The translations under genes and the position numbers were made by a program. Positions 51,830-64,000 of a DNA stretch of 64,000 nt are shown here, one piece after another; position 1 is the stretch's first letter; every line of letters begins with the position of its first letter. A model generated the notes under the pieces. The model was not told where the DNA came from and did no database searches. It was given only the letters and a program-made list of their open reading frames with translations. The DNA is taken from contig CM043791.1 in assembly GCA_023974075.1 (NCBI GenBank), positions 26,514,142 to 26,578,141 on the forward strand. Reading direction: 5' to 3'. The stretch is from Chaenocephalus aceratus. Its lineage: Eukaryota > Chordata > Actinopteri > Perciformes > Channichthyidae.

Positions 51830-53904
51830 CTGAAAAGAGAAGGACAGAGACAAGAAGAGCTCAAGTTAGCATATTGATGTTGAAGAAGCAACTCATAATC
51901 AAAAAGGTTAAAGATGAGCAGCAATAAAAGCCTCATCAAGACAATTAGGGTTTGATCCATGAAGAGAGAAGAAGTCAGACTTAGTGGTGTAAACAACACA
52001 ACCATACAATGGTGTGACCAAATCAGCTTCAGTACCAGTTTAGTCAAGTTTTACTAAGAGCTGATTCATCCCACTGACTGACAGACCTCATGTTGCTAAA
52101 GTGGTGGTGTAATAGCCAGTTGTGGTGTTCAAAAGCCTTTATCTGATGAACATCCGTAAAACAGAACACAATCACACAAAGACACACATGCATGCACACA
52201 CACCAACACAAAGTGCTCGGAGCTGTATCAGACAAAACACAAGCAGATGCAGCTGGTAGGACACAGCACGATGCAATGAGTCTCCAGAGGTCTACACATT
52301 AGTCACAAAGGCAGACCACATCTGGTGACAGGAGATGGTGACATGGTGACTTATAATTTCCACAAGCACACTCAACATTCCTTTATATTTCACTCGTCAT
52401 CTTAAAAGGCAGTTAAATGTGCAAAGTTGATAGACTCACTGAGATGCACTGGCTTAGAGCTTTTATTTTCATGTCTCCATCTTACTCTTGTTTAGTGTTT
52501 TGTTTTTAAGAGAGACAAAGCTCCATTCAGTAACTTCTGCAAAGCATTCATTCGACATTTGACCCAAGAGGACCTTTCTCAGATCAGGGCTTGTGCTGTA
52601 CAAAAGAGAGGCACATATACTGAAAAGAATGTATTATTTAATGAACATGAGAATCCAATAAAAACAAGAAAAGCACTTCAGGCCATCAAGAGACCAGATT
52701 TTAACTGAGATGGTGACAGGGTAAAAAAGAAAAGTCCAGTGGGGGGGAATTAGCTGCATTCCAGTCATGGGTACATAGATAGATAATGTCCAAATCTCCA
52801 CAGCTATTTTACAAATGAATCCAATTAGACTGTAGACTTTGGTGTTCTCTGATCCCTGGAGGACCAGAGCAATGATTTAAGGGAGCCATCTTGGTTTTGG
52901 CAATGGAGGGAAAACGCATTCAGGACCGCTCGGCAGATCTTGATAGGTTAATGACAGTCATTATATAGCCAAGCTAAGGGCTCTGGTAGGTCAGTCCAGA
53001 GGCAATAGGGACATTAAACCCTTCAGGGAATGATGGGAAGGTTTCACACTGCCAACGTCAGATACAATTCCCAGCCATTCATGATTGCCATGACTGTTTT
53101 AGATGGGATTCTAGGGTGGGCACTGCCTCTGAAAGAAAAGTGAGGTTTATATTGTTTCCTCATTTATTCTCAAATGTTTCTCTCATTTTATGTGAGTTGG
53201 CTGAAGAGTCACTTCACACGTTTCCAAGGACGTAGGCACTTGGCACTCGAGTAAGACACTCTATAGCAGTCATGGATGCTGGAACATGCTTATCTCCACA
53301 TGCAGTAAACACAAGAGGAAGTACAAACAAACAAAGTATCTGGCCTGGCTTCGAGTCGTAGCAGCACAGTAGCTTTGACATACCTTGTTCTCCTAAATAC
53401 GCATGGAAACATGTACATAAGCACTCATGCACACACCTTGGCTCCCTGTTCCTACGGGTACCACAGAGCCTTATTTCAGGTCAAATTGAGCATGTCGCCT
53501 CTGGTCTTAGATAAATGATTACATTCTTCACCAGCCTAAGTTTGCTTTGGCCTGGTCGCAAAAAATAACAACCCCTCGGTGAAATATCTAACCATGTCGC
53601 TCTGCCTTCTGTGAAAATGTGCAGAAGAAACGTTGAACATAACGTAAACGCTACATCACCATATGAGAAGCACGTCACGTGATTCATGGATATGGGAAAA
53701 AGGGGCAAGGAATTCTGTCAGAATTCTCCAAATCAAAACACACTCTCCAAATGCCTTTCGTTGACAGGCAAGGCACAGGGCAGCCGTATGGCTTTCTGGG
53801 AGAAAAGGGGGCCTCCCAACCAGTAGCTCAATTGTTATGATGAGAACAGCAGTCATTCATTTTATCTCTCAGTGTATGAGGCTCCCTCAAACTCTACTCC
53901 CGCA

Positions 53905-53927
53905 TCTCTCTCTCTCTCTCTCTCTCA

Positions 53928-53964
<37 letters not shown>
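53905..53964. repeat. compound (TC)n-(AC)n repeat
   Basis: TC runs from 53905 to 53926 and then switches to AC up to 53964. Confidence 0.95.
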
Positions 53965-53968
<4 letters not shown>

Positions 53969-56008
53969 TTTTATCATTAAACCACCGCGCATATGTCATC
54001 CCACTCTCCCACCACACACACCTCCCGCTGAAGCAGACCACCTACGATAGGCAGCTACTCCGACTCTCTGAGCCATGGACTGCGGTGTGGACTGTCTGTC
54101 TCAGTGAGTGTATCCTCCTGAGGAATCGTGACGTCTGTTTCCGTCGTCTCCCACACACATGGCTCCTCACTGTTTACAGCCATACGGTTTGGCTCTGATA
54201 ACCTTATCACCAAGATGATAGGACAGGACCACGTTTTCCTTAAATGTATTGAAGCTCAATAACCTTTAACCAACCGTGACTTCAGACATGACATTAATCT
54301 TTCAAAACAGTAGTTGATTTTAGATGAATCATTGATATTACTATGTAAAAAATGGGCAACCTTGCTCACCTAGTGGATAGGGCTGCTGATGTATTAATGT
54401 TGAGTCCTAACTCCAGTAGCCCATAGCATTTTGCTGCATATTATCCCCACTCTCTTCCCCACTTTCCTGTGTAAGGCTGTTTTGATAATGGCAAACAAAG
54501 CCCAGCAAATACAACATACAGGAACACATTTTTTTCACATAAACAAACAGATTATCCATGATATACTTGTTGGTGCTGGCTTCAGTCGTATTGTAATTGA
54601 CTTACCAACTTGTTTCAGGGGGCTTTAATATTGTCACCAGTGAAACAAAACCAAAGCAAATATGGCATGTAACATTCATAGATATGAGACAGATAGTAGG
54701 CTTTGGAGCTTTTTTGTTGCAGTCTGTAGTGTATCATCATGATTAGGACAAGCTGAGCTCTAATGTTTTGGGAGAGAAGTTAGTGAAACAGTATCAGGTC
54801 CTGTGTCTCTGGCGAAAAATTGTGATCTAAAAGCGGTTTGTTCCGGAGAGGAACCACAAACCCGGTCAACCCATTTGTCTTCCACCCAAACTAGGAACTA
54901 AAACTCGATGGCCTCCAGTGGAATCATTTCTACAGCACACAAAGGAGACCAGCACTGAGCGTGACCGCCATAAAAATACAAACGTTTGTATTTTTAAAAC
55001 TCTTTTGGACCAATAAAAATACCAAACAATAATCGGTCGTCCTTTCTGAACGGCACATTTCTCTGCGCTTGTCATCAGCTCTGAAAATATGACAAAGACA
55101 GAAGTAAAACCAAAGATCCTGGCACTGATATGAATGCATTTACCCAGACACACACGTACAGTACAGCAACACCCAAATACTCAGAAGGAGGATAACCGCA
55201 AACAGAACAATATGTAGTAACAGTGTGAACCTCCTCGGGGAAATCTAGATCAGTCAGACCTAGAAACACCATGAAAGATCATGTTTTGGAAATATCATTC
55301 AGCTACTTTAAGTACTCCAATACCACATTGTGCAATCCAAGTAAAACATGTGCATACAAAATGGTGTGTTTATATATTGATGTGTCATAATAACATGTAC
55401 ACCTGTATACTGTTCCACATGTCCTGCCATTAGAGCTTGATGATTCAGAATTTAACAACGGACTTCCTCCTGCTGCTCAGCACTCAGATGTGGCTCTTCA
55501 AAGAGAAACACAGATTGGTCATGAAGTTGAGGGAAGATAGTGAACTTTTCAGTGGAGAGGGTGTACCTAAACTTCACTTAACCCCTGTTGCACCACCACC
55601 CCTTCTATGGCTCTAAAGCAGGGCAATATGGGCAACTCTGGCAGACTGAGAAAACACTGATACTGTGTAAGCTGGCGCCCCCATGTGGTCATTTTCTGCA
55701 ACATGCTCATATATCCACTTATGGCAACTCTGAGTTCATTTAAAATAAAAAGTGATCTGTTATTGTGTGTGTCCCCAAGCATCCCCTGCACGAGGACAGC
55801 AGAGTTGGACAGACCACAGAGGAGACTCACATTTCCAAAGTTTGAAATAAGTGAACTCGATATATGTGACACCTCTTTATCAGGTCACAAGTCAACTTTT
55901 TATTAGAGATAATATCAGTAGCTTAAAATAAAATTGTAAGCAAAAATAAACTGAGCTCCTGAAAGTACTGAGGTATCTGCCACTATTACTCAAAGCTGCG
56001 AAGTCCCC

Positions 56009-56032
56009 ATCAAATGTCTACAGACATTTGAT
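56009..56032. repeat. 24-bp near-perfect palindrome
   Basis: ATCAAATGTCT and AGACATTTGAT are exact reverse complements separated by AC. Confidence 0.93.
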
Positions 56033-56767
56033 TCAACTGTCTGGGAATGTAAAGGACAATGTGTCACAAAGAAGTTTAAGCAGAAAATTACACCTCTCGC
56101 CTATTCCCCTCGAATGACCTTCCTGATGTCATGCTGCTTTGCTCGAGGAGTCATTACTCATCTGTTATCGACCAGAACGAACAACCAAAATGACTTCATA
56201 AGACGAGTGGTGCCCAAGAGAGGGAGAAAAAGAAGGGTGGGTCACAACGCTCACGTTCTGAAATCATTCACACTTTTCTTAGTAGAGCTCATTCTTTATT
56301 TCTGTCAAGGACACTTTACTGTATGTCAAAGAGTGTTGGATAAAAGAATGAAAGGAAATCCTATTGCTACGCCTTTTCGAACTGTTTGCCAACATTAACC
56401 TGCAGAAGTGCACTGGGCACATTTGCACAAAAACATGTATTGTGCCACTGCATGTGTACATGCCTTTGTATATGTGCTGTGCTCTTCTCTACTTGCACTG
56501 CTACTCCTCCAAACCAAAAAGGGCCATGCAAAAGCAGAATCTAGCTTTGAAAAGCCAAACAGGCAGCTTCACGTCAATCTTACAGCCAAGGAAATAAATG
56601 GTTTGTCGAGGCAGAAGTTAGACCAAACGAAAGAGACATCATTTTCTACGGGTCTCACTACGATTATGACTGAGGCCTGTGACTCACAGCAGCTCGCCCC
56701 AACATTTATTCTGCTCCTAACCACCAGCGCCTGTTAAGAAATACAAAGGTTCCCTGTGTCTATTAGC

Positions 56768-56914
<147 letters not shown>

Positions 56915-56985
56915 TCTCTCATTTGAATGCAAGCACACAGGCGTGTAAACATATACACATACTTCATGAAAGAGTAACAATCATG

Positions 56986-57062
56986 GATATAATATATATA
57001 TATATATATATAGTTGGTGTGTATATATATATCTAAATACACATGTATATATATATATATAT
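56986..57062. repeat. AT-rich (TA)n palindromic tract
   Basis: Three TA runs are separated by short unique bits, and the whole can fold on itself. It lies 77 bp after the AC array. Confidence 0.93.
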
Positions 57063-57659
57063 TCTTTGTTGTCGTTGGCGTTTTGTTGTATATCTTTATA
57101 GTAGCTTTTAATATATAGGTTCAGATACATGAGGTTATCCGTGTGCATACAAGAATAAATCCCAATAATTCCTAATTTGGAAGTGACCCCATTACATGAC
57201 TTTAGTTGTAAAAAAAGAACCATAGCAACAACATTAAGTAAAGGAAAGCAGAACACACCAATTATATAAAATAGGCCGGAAAAAGAGATTTGAAAAAGAA
57301 AATGTCTCCAGAAAAAACACAAATCACTTAGAAACCAAAAGTGCTGGGCTTTTGGCTTCACAAAGGTTATAATTTAACATCAAATTGCAGATTATAGGAA
57401 CTGATTACATATTTATTCATGAGTTGCAACATGGAATATTTGAAAAACAGTTGCATGAAATGAAACTGGAAATCAAAAACCAAATCACTGCATGCTTAAA
57501 AGATAGGGGGCCAAAAAACTGTCAATAGCCTCGCCATGACAAATGAATGCAGCAACCTTATCATTAAGTTGAAGAGGAACTGAATTATTTTAATATTGTG
57601 TGTATGCTAAAATCTATGGAAGCCCATTTCCGCCACATGAAAAAAATAAAATCCCCATG

Positions 57660-57700
57660 AAAAGTCATAATTATGAGATCAAAAGTCATAATTATGAGAT
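57660..57700. repeat. two 21-bp tandem units
   Basis: AAAAGTCATAATTATGAGAT occurs at 57660-57679 and again at 57681-57700, with one base between the copies. The unit contains the palindrome CATAATTATG. Confidence 0.93.
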
Positions 57701-57707
57701 AAGAAGT

Positions 57708-57717
57708 GCGCATGCGC
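57708..57717. promoter_or_regulatory. NRF1-type palindrome (candidate)
   Basis: GCGCATGCGC is the exact palindromic NRF1 consensus. It lies in AT-rich intron just after the 21-bp tandem units. Function is not shown by the sequence. Confidence 0.3.
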
Positions 57718-57920
57718 TGCAGTGGCGCTGTCTTCAAAGGTCCCTTCATCACCTTGCTGCTCTCCACCATGCAAACAGCATCTATCTAGTCCTAAATAAG
57801 GTAACTATTACAGGTGACTTTTGTAAATGTTAGATGTTACATATAGCTTATATTGCAGCTAAACTACAACAATGCAGTTCATAGCTTTCACATTACCTGT
57901 TATGAACTATAATATATATG

Positions 57921-58028
57921 CCTATAGTTTTGTGGTAACGTTCACGCCACTAATGACAATAGTGTAGGCATACTGCTGTGAGTTGCTAGCCTAACTCTAA
58001 CCCGTGAACGTTACCACAAAACTATAGG
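57921..58028. repeat. perfect 26-bp inverted repeat with 56-bp spacer
   Basis: The left arm (57921-57946, beginning CCTATAGTTTTGTGG) and the right arm (58003-58028, ending CCACAAAACTATAGG) are exact reverse complements over 26 bases. The spacer has no obvious coding content. No matching target duplication is visible outside the arms. It could be a small MITE-like element or a local inverted duplication. Confidence 0.95.
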
Positions 58029-58575
58029 AAAAGCAAGAAGTAGCAGCTGCCTTTTCAAAAAACACTTCCTAAAAACTAATAATCTTTGAATGTAAACATT
58101 ATTGCGAGAATGGTAGAGGTTGGGGATCCCTACATTGTGCAGTTTTTTATTTCTTATTATTATTATCTACGCACCTTACTTGTCATATCATGTCTGAGCT
58201 GTTCTGTTATGTGTTGTATTTGAAAAATGTAATAAAGATATTATATTAAAAATACATTATTGCCTTACACCTGAAATATGTGTGAATATATGAGCTGCAA
58301 TTTATCTTTCTTAGACATTTCTTCCCTGGAGAACAAACTGTTCACAATTCCTGTTTAAATTACAAAAAACGTTTTGTGTTTTGTGTGTCAACTCTCATCA
58401 ATCCTAATGTACAGTAACTGAAAGAAAACATTTAGGTAGCTTGATAAATGAAGTGTGTGTTCACATTTGCATATGCACTTACATACACAAACAGGAAACC
58501 GTATCAACTTATCTAATTCTGTACGTCCATTGTAACATGTGGTTTATTCTGAACATACAGTACTGATCTCTGAGG

Positions 58576-58576
<1 letters not shown>

Positions 58577-58659
<83 letters not shown>
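58577..58659. repeat. (AC)n microsatellite
   Basis: This is about 83 bp of pure AC. Confidence 0.97.
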
Positions 58660-58662
<3 letters not shown>

Positions 58663-59261
58663 AGGCTTAGATTATTATCATGAACGTTGGGCCAGGTTCA
58701 GCGATGGGGGCTGTGTGTAGCACTTACACATATGACAAGCAGACATCCTCCCCCTCTCCCCACACATTCCTCCAGAAAGTCATTCACACAGAGACCCTCC
58801 ACTGCATTCATACATATCAAAGATTAACACACATCTATGTTGGAATAGACTTACAGTACACAGAGTTGCAGACATGCACTCAGAGAAAGTCAGAGAAACA
58901 TTAAGAAAGACAAAGCGAGTATTGTTTTCATAGTGATTTCTCCTGGTGGACCACAGCGCAAAAAGAGCAGGGAGAGACTCCTGCAGACCCCAGAGCTGTT
59001 CAATGAAGACAGATTGCACTTGTGCAAGCTAGGCTGTACGTGAGTGTGAGTGTGTCTGTGTGTGTGCCGGCCAAGTTGATCCATGTACATGCTCTTTAAG
59101 CTCAAGACCCTATCTCTGCCCCCCTCAGCTGCGGAATGCTGCAGTGATTGCTGGGTAATTACCCCAACACTTTATTCCTCTGCTTCCAGCACCATTAGTA
59201 TGAATTATTTTCTTCTTCTCCTTTGTAGAGAGGGAATTGGAATCCTTTGATCTCAGAGAAT

Positions 59262-59380
59262 GAAAGAAAGAAACCAGGAAAGATAGAACAAAACAAAATA
59301 ATTCCAGAAAGAAAGAAAGAAAAGGAAGAAGGCAAGAGAGAAAGAAAGCAAAAAGCGTGAAAGGAAGAAAGAAAGAAAAG
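59262..59380. repeat. GAAA-rich purine tract
   Basis: Imperfect GAAA and GGAA units run over about 120 bp; in the host transcript this is a pyrimidine tract. Confidence 0.9.
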
Positions 59381-60462
59381 GTGGCCACCCGGCGAGGACC
59401 ACTGCAGCCATGTGTCAACCTGTAGCTTTCGACCCCGGCACACTCTACAGTGATCTGGTCAGACAGTCCAAATGAGAGAGGTCCAACTGTGACCCACTTT
59501 AACAGAAACTCTCACTGAAGGGCCTTCCTCAGATCTGGAAGTATGAATTACCAACACTTGACTGCCAACAGATTGGGTCGAAACAGGTCAGCCTGAGTTA
59601 TGACTGGTGTCATCATCAAGATACAGTAAGGTTTAACTTCTTCACCATCAAACAGGTCTGGATTCTTCAACTGCAGTGCACGTGTTGTGGTCAGGAGGAA
59701 GACGGACTCGAATAGCTGCCGCCTGACATGTGGCCCGACACTGGGTTCGTCTTGACTGATGTGTAGCCTGGCTCCAATCAGCCGGCCTCAGGCTCTCACC
59801 ATTAACCAGGCTGATTGCAGATAGTAGCAGAAGGGGGATGTAGGGGGGGCCTATCATTTACCGGAACCTCCCCAGATCCAACGGGCTTATCTGTGGCCGT
59901 GTCTCTGCACTGTGATTGGTCAGATGGAATCCATTAGGATGAAAGGCATTGGTGGCCTCATCACAAGCTCTATCAAGATCAAATACACACAGAAACGTAC
60001 ATGTTCAGTGAAGAAATAGAGGGGTCTCTGAAATACAGCTGTTACACACACATCATTATTTACCCTTTAATACTTGTAGTTTACACCAGAGTGGACCTAG
60101 ATTAGGTATGTCACTTTTGATCAGTATTCAGTGTTGTCTGAAGTGGCAATACAGAACACAGATATGTCTACATTTAGCAGTATCCGGATTCAGATCAGGA
60201 AATATCTCAATTAATATTAAGTTCAGAAGATTAAGAATCTGATCAAGAACTTGATGCCAACCTGCTGCACTTGACAATATTCAACATAATAATAATCCCG
60301 ACCTCTGGCATCCAGCAATTTCAAGGGTGATCATGGAACATTATCACCTTTTTAGGCACACGCATTTATTATATATGACTTTAAGGAAGTATTTTAAATT
60401 TGGAGAAGGAAGTAATCTTCTATCATACCTGCCTGGACACAAAAGCAGAAAGAAATGCTTTG

Positions 60463-60621
<159 letters not shown>

Positions 60622-62398
60622 CTCTGTGCCAATGCTGAACTAATATTTTCCTTTCTATCAACATGCAGCACTTCCCCTCTCAATCAATATGCATCAAACT
60701 CAAACGTGCCAGTGTATTTTCGGCGGTGTGTAAAACATGTGGGAGGAGGGAGCGAAAAGGGAGAGGAAGGAGCACCGTAGGTTTTGGTCACCATAAGCCT
60801 GCTGGTCTAGTTTGTTCAACGTTAACACATTTGGTTCATTAGATGGTATGCATGGCTTAATTCGACAAGGGACGTGTAAATGGAGTTGTTTTTTTTATAA
60901 ATAACGAAAACTTTTAAAATTATGAAAGAGACAGAAGAGCAATTGCTCCACAAAGGGAGATTGAAGAGGGGGGAGGAAACAAAGGAAATGTTGAAGGCTA
61001 GGAAACATCCCTTTTCATCTCTAAATTGCTCTTTCTTTACTTTTCCTCCAAATCAAAGGCCTTGCCGTGCCGATGAAACGAGGCCAGAGCAAGTGCTGAA
61101 AGAGTCTGGCAGACGGTGCTCTGCGACAGAGCTGGGTTCCCCGATCCAGGGGAGACCTGCTAGACACTTTCATAACTAACCTTGAGAGAGACCATTGAGT
61201 CTCACAAGGAATGCTTCTGGATAGACACACACAAACATACACACATACGCCTGATGCAGCCCAGGGGTAATCGAACCTCTCTGTCTGTGGTTGCTATAGG
61301 GAGGGAACATGATAGGGGATACTATACTTCCATGCACACAGCGAGCCTTTTTAAAAGCATGAATATGGATTGAGACGACCACAATGTTTGAACATGAATA
61401 ACACATGTATGCCAAAACCACACTACAACCGGCTCTGCATGTGTACCTCAGTCACCCCTATCCCCCAGCAAAAAAAAAAAAACCTAAAATGAAAAATAAA
61501 TAAATAAATGCATCATTATGCTTTGGTCATGGTCTTGTAGACCAAGGGCCTGAACAGAGCGCCCACTGTTCTGCGTTGATATGTAAGACCAAAAATGCCC
61601 GCACAAAACTGGCATTTGCATTTTTTGTTTTTCATTTAAAGACCTCATTATATTTAGTTAAGTTCAGCCTCAAACTATTAGGATCAATGTAGAGCTCAAA
61701 CTATAGCAATGACATCATTGTACTATGCTATAAGTCATAGTGACTGTACAAGGAGAGGCCCCCTGAGAAAAAGATAAAAATCCTCATTCTCTCCTGAGTC
61801 CAAAAAATAGGGCACCCACAAGTGAACCATGCTGTAGACGAAGGTATCATCTGCAGTCGTGCACTTAAAGAATTTAAAAAAGTATTAGCACAAGGACTAT
61901 CTGTCTCTCTTCTGCCCAACAGTCTGGGAGCCCTTTCGCCAGTTTGTAGAGCATCACTCTCTGTGATGAAGATGTTTTAGACACACCAAAGAGGAGCAAA
62001 AGAGGGGCCATTTACCATTTAGAAGTACTACAGTTTGAAAAGCGCAAAGGACATTACACACATGTCAGAGAAGTCAAACAGATATAAGTATGGTCAAACT
62101 GAAGTATTCTCATTTGCATATACATGAAGAGATCTCTTGATACTTCAAATATTTGGTAGTAGCCAAAGTGAGTTAAGCTACAGGAGGCAGGTATGATTTA
62201 CTCGTGAAATAAATAAAACTGCAACATGAATTGTGTCACATACTAATTTGACTCCCTGTTGTTATTTACATTATTGTCTTCCCCAGATACTTATGTTCCA
62301 TTTTGTATTACACCCACGTGAAAATCCTACAGACTGCTGTTGATATTAGCTTTCCAGATGTCAATTCCTTATGGACGGAAAGAGAGCAAGTTTGCTTC

Positions 62399-62503
<105 letters not shown>

Positions 62504-62689
62504 TCCCATTAAAACAAACGAAGGAAAAACACATGATGACACACCAGCTGATCTGTCATCATCCTGCGTCATCCTCACTAACACTTGGGGTGGTGGGGAA
62601 TTGGACCTGTTTGTAGTGAAGATAGAGAGCTTGTCTTAATGACACAGATACATCAGCTTAACCCTCAAAGCACTCCAGGATGATGACGT

Positions 62690-62691
<2 letters not shown>

Positions 62692-62749
<58 letters not shown>

Positions 62750-62967
62750 TCTAGCATTACTATACTTGTGGGGACCTACATCTGTTTACATAGTCACGTG
62801 TGGGGACTGGCTTTCCTTATGGGGACAAATTGGAGGTCCCCATAAGGGGAATCATTAATTTTAGGGTGAAGACTTGGTTAGGTTTAGGCATGTGTTGGTT
62901 ATGGTTAAGGTTAGGATACGTTTCCAGGAAATGCATGTAAGTCAATGTAATATCCCCTGAAGTGATG
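62692..62967 (+). repeat. hairpin-bearing interspersed repeat, copy 2
   Basis: A TG tract (62692-62748) leads into a core (62749-62967) nearly identical to the one at 12443-12703. The 12-bp stem CCTTATGGGGAC / GTCCCCATAAGG is kept without change (62816-62848), while the loop differs by one base. The TTAGGG-like stretch of copy 1 is reduced to a single GGTTAGGTTTAGG. The core ends at AAGTGATG directly against a hAT-like CAGTGTTTCCC end. Confidence 0.82.
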
Positions 62968-63560
62968 CAGTGTTTCCCACAGATCTGAAATATACTTGGG
63001 CGGGTGGTGGCAGCGGGAGGGGGGGGGTGCCCGAAAAAAAAGAAAAAAAAAGTTTTAACAACATGTTTATTTATTGACTTTTCATTCCTGTATAATCATT
63101 TTGCGCAAAGATGGCGCTGTTTGTCAGAGCACTTCATCCTTCTGGGATTTCATGAAGAACAGCTCCAACACCTGTGTGTATGGGAACACCTCTGGTGCTG
63201 GTCCATTAACTGCCAGTGTTTCCCACAGATCTGTTTCCCACATATCTGAAATAGCGGTAGTGGTGGTAGCGGGGGAGGGGGGTGTGTGAGGTGACGTGCA
63301 ACAACATTAACCTTTCTGTTGGTTGCTTGTTAGCAGACCCTTCACGCGATGGCAGAGCGAACAGGTACAGGCAGGGCCCATAATGATAGCCCTATAGTTT
63401 AAATCTACTACCCACACATGAACATATGGAAATGGATTACTATTTAAAAAAATAAATGTATTTATAAATGTATTTAGGAACCTATCCATGTGATTTTTAG
63501 TGGGGGTCGACCTAAAATCCTCTATGGGGGTCCAGGGGCATGCCCCCCCCCGGTAAGATT
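62968..63560. mobile_element. hAT-like repeat fragments
   Basis: CAGTGTTTCCCACAGATCTG occurs at 62968-62987 and its first 19 bases plus G recur at about 63213. Both are followed by G-rich stretches (GGTGGTGGCAGCGGGAGG and similar), and further on by GGGGGTCC and GGGGCATGCCCC (63535-63546). From memory, CAGTGTTTCCC is a terminal motif of fish hAT/Charlie-like elements, and the GGGGCATGCCCC motif belongs to the same repeats. The opposite terminus is not visible, so the copy is partial or runs through rearranged sequence. No transposase is present. Confidence 0.5.
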
Positions 63561-64000
63561 TTATTATTATTATTTAAGAGTTAAATTCATCAATCTGGTG
63601 CATTTTGAGGGGAAAATATAGAGACTAGATCTATGGAAACACCTATATTAAACAGAACTGTATACATTTCAATAATCATAAAATCATGGCCATAACCAAT
63701 AACATACCTTTTCCAATATGAAAAAAACACTGAAACTTGTTTATTAATTTATTTTTGGTTCATTTATAGTTGTGAGTGTGTCTGTGCTCCTGAATCAGCC
63801 TCTCCTGTCTCCCTCCTCTCCCCCTGCTCCTCTTTGAGGCAGCAGCAAAGACTAGTTTTCTCTCAACAAGTTTTAAAAGTGTATCTTACCTTTTTTCACC
63901 TTACTGTAATATGTGTTTACATAACTGGTGACCACACCCTTTGAGACCCACTGAGAACTTAGACTAAGTTAACTATCTAAACACTCAGAGAGTCCTTTAC

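Noticed and set aside
54360..54425. Possible second tRNA-derived SINE head (CACCTAGTGGATAGGGCTGC and onward)
   Set aside because: No convincing box B and no SINE tail follow.
55438..55500. Acidic open stretch on the minus strand resembling a coiled-coil exon
   Set aside because: An in-frame stop follows, no splice pair fits, and it does not match the expected upstream ERC block.

Overview
The window is vertebrate intronic DNA and almost certainly comes from a ray-finned (teleost) fish. The signs are very dense CA/TG microsatellites, a 5'-truncated LINE of the L2 type common in fish, a tRNA-derived SINE, and hAT-like fragments. There are no bacterial-style genes, operons or CRISPR arrays. Most open frames are artefacts of CA/TG repeats (Thr-His or Cys-Val runs) or shadows inside introns.

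One host gene runs through the window on the minus strand. It is an ERC2-like (CAST/ELKS family) presynaptic active-zone scaffold gene. I can place eight coding exons, listed here in transcript order: 51829-51692, 47825-47637, 42947-42906, 42149-41956, 35300-35207, 31178-31047, 27412-27252 and 1580-1433. Together they are 1098 nt, exactly 366 codons, and every junction keeps frame (phases 0,0,0,2,0,0,2,0). They cover the C-terminal coiled-coil half of the protein. The N-terminal exons lie beyond position 64000 and the extreme C-terminus lies before position 1. Five exons align clearly with the family. The first half of the 47.7 kb exon also aligns. Its second half, the 42-nt exon at 42.9 kb and the exon at 35.2 kb (inferred from phase and splice sites) do not resemble the conserved coiled coil.

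Layout: 1-1432 is an intron with a possible hAT-like fragment. 1581-27251 is a 25.7 kb intron with many CA tracts, a SINE (8.33-8.57 kb), one copy of a hairpin-bearing interspersed repeat (12.44-12.70 kb) and the L2-like LINE remnant (about 18.78-20.46 kb). 27.4-51.7 kb holds seven exons split by introns with a G26 run, a CA array carrying a 106-bp tandem duplication, and other simple repeats. 51.8-64 kb is intron with more CA arrays, a perfect 26-bp inverted repeat (57.92-58.03 kb), the second copy of the hairpin repeat (62.75-62.97 kb) and a hAT-like sequence next to it.

The most notable points are the divergent, proline-containing stretch where family members are expected to have continuous coiled coil, several non-consensus splice donors, the two dispersed copies of a repeat with a conserved 12-bp hairpin stem, and some exact palindromes. 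I found no convincing new multi-gene system. All homology statements rest on memory of the families, not on searches.
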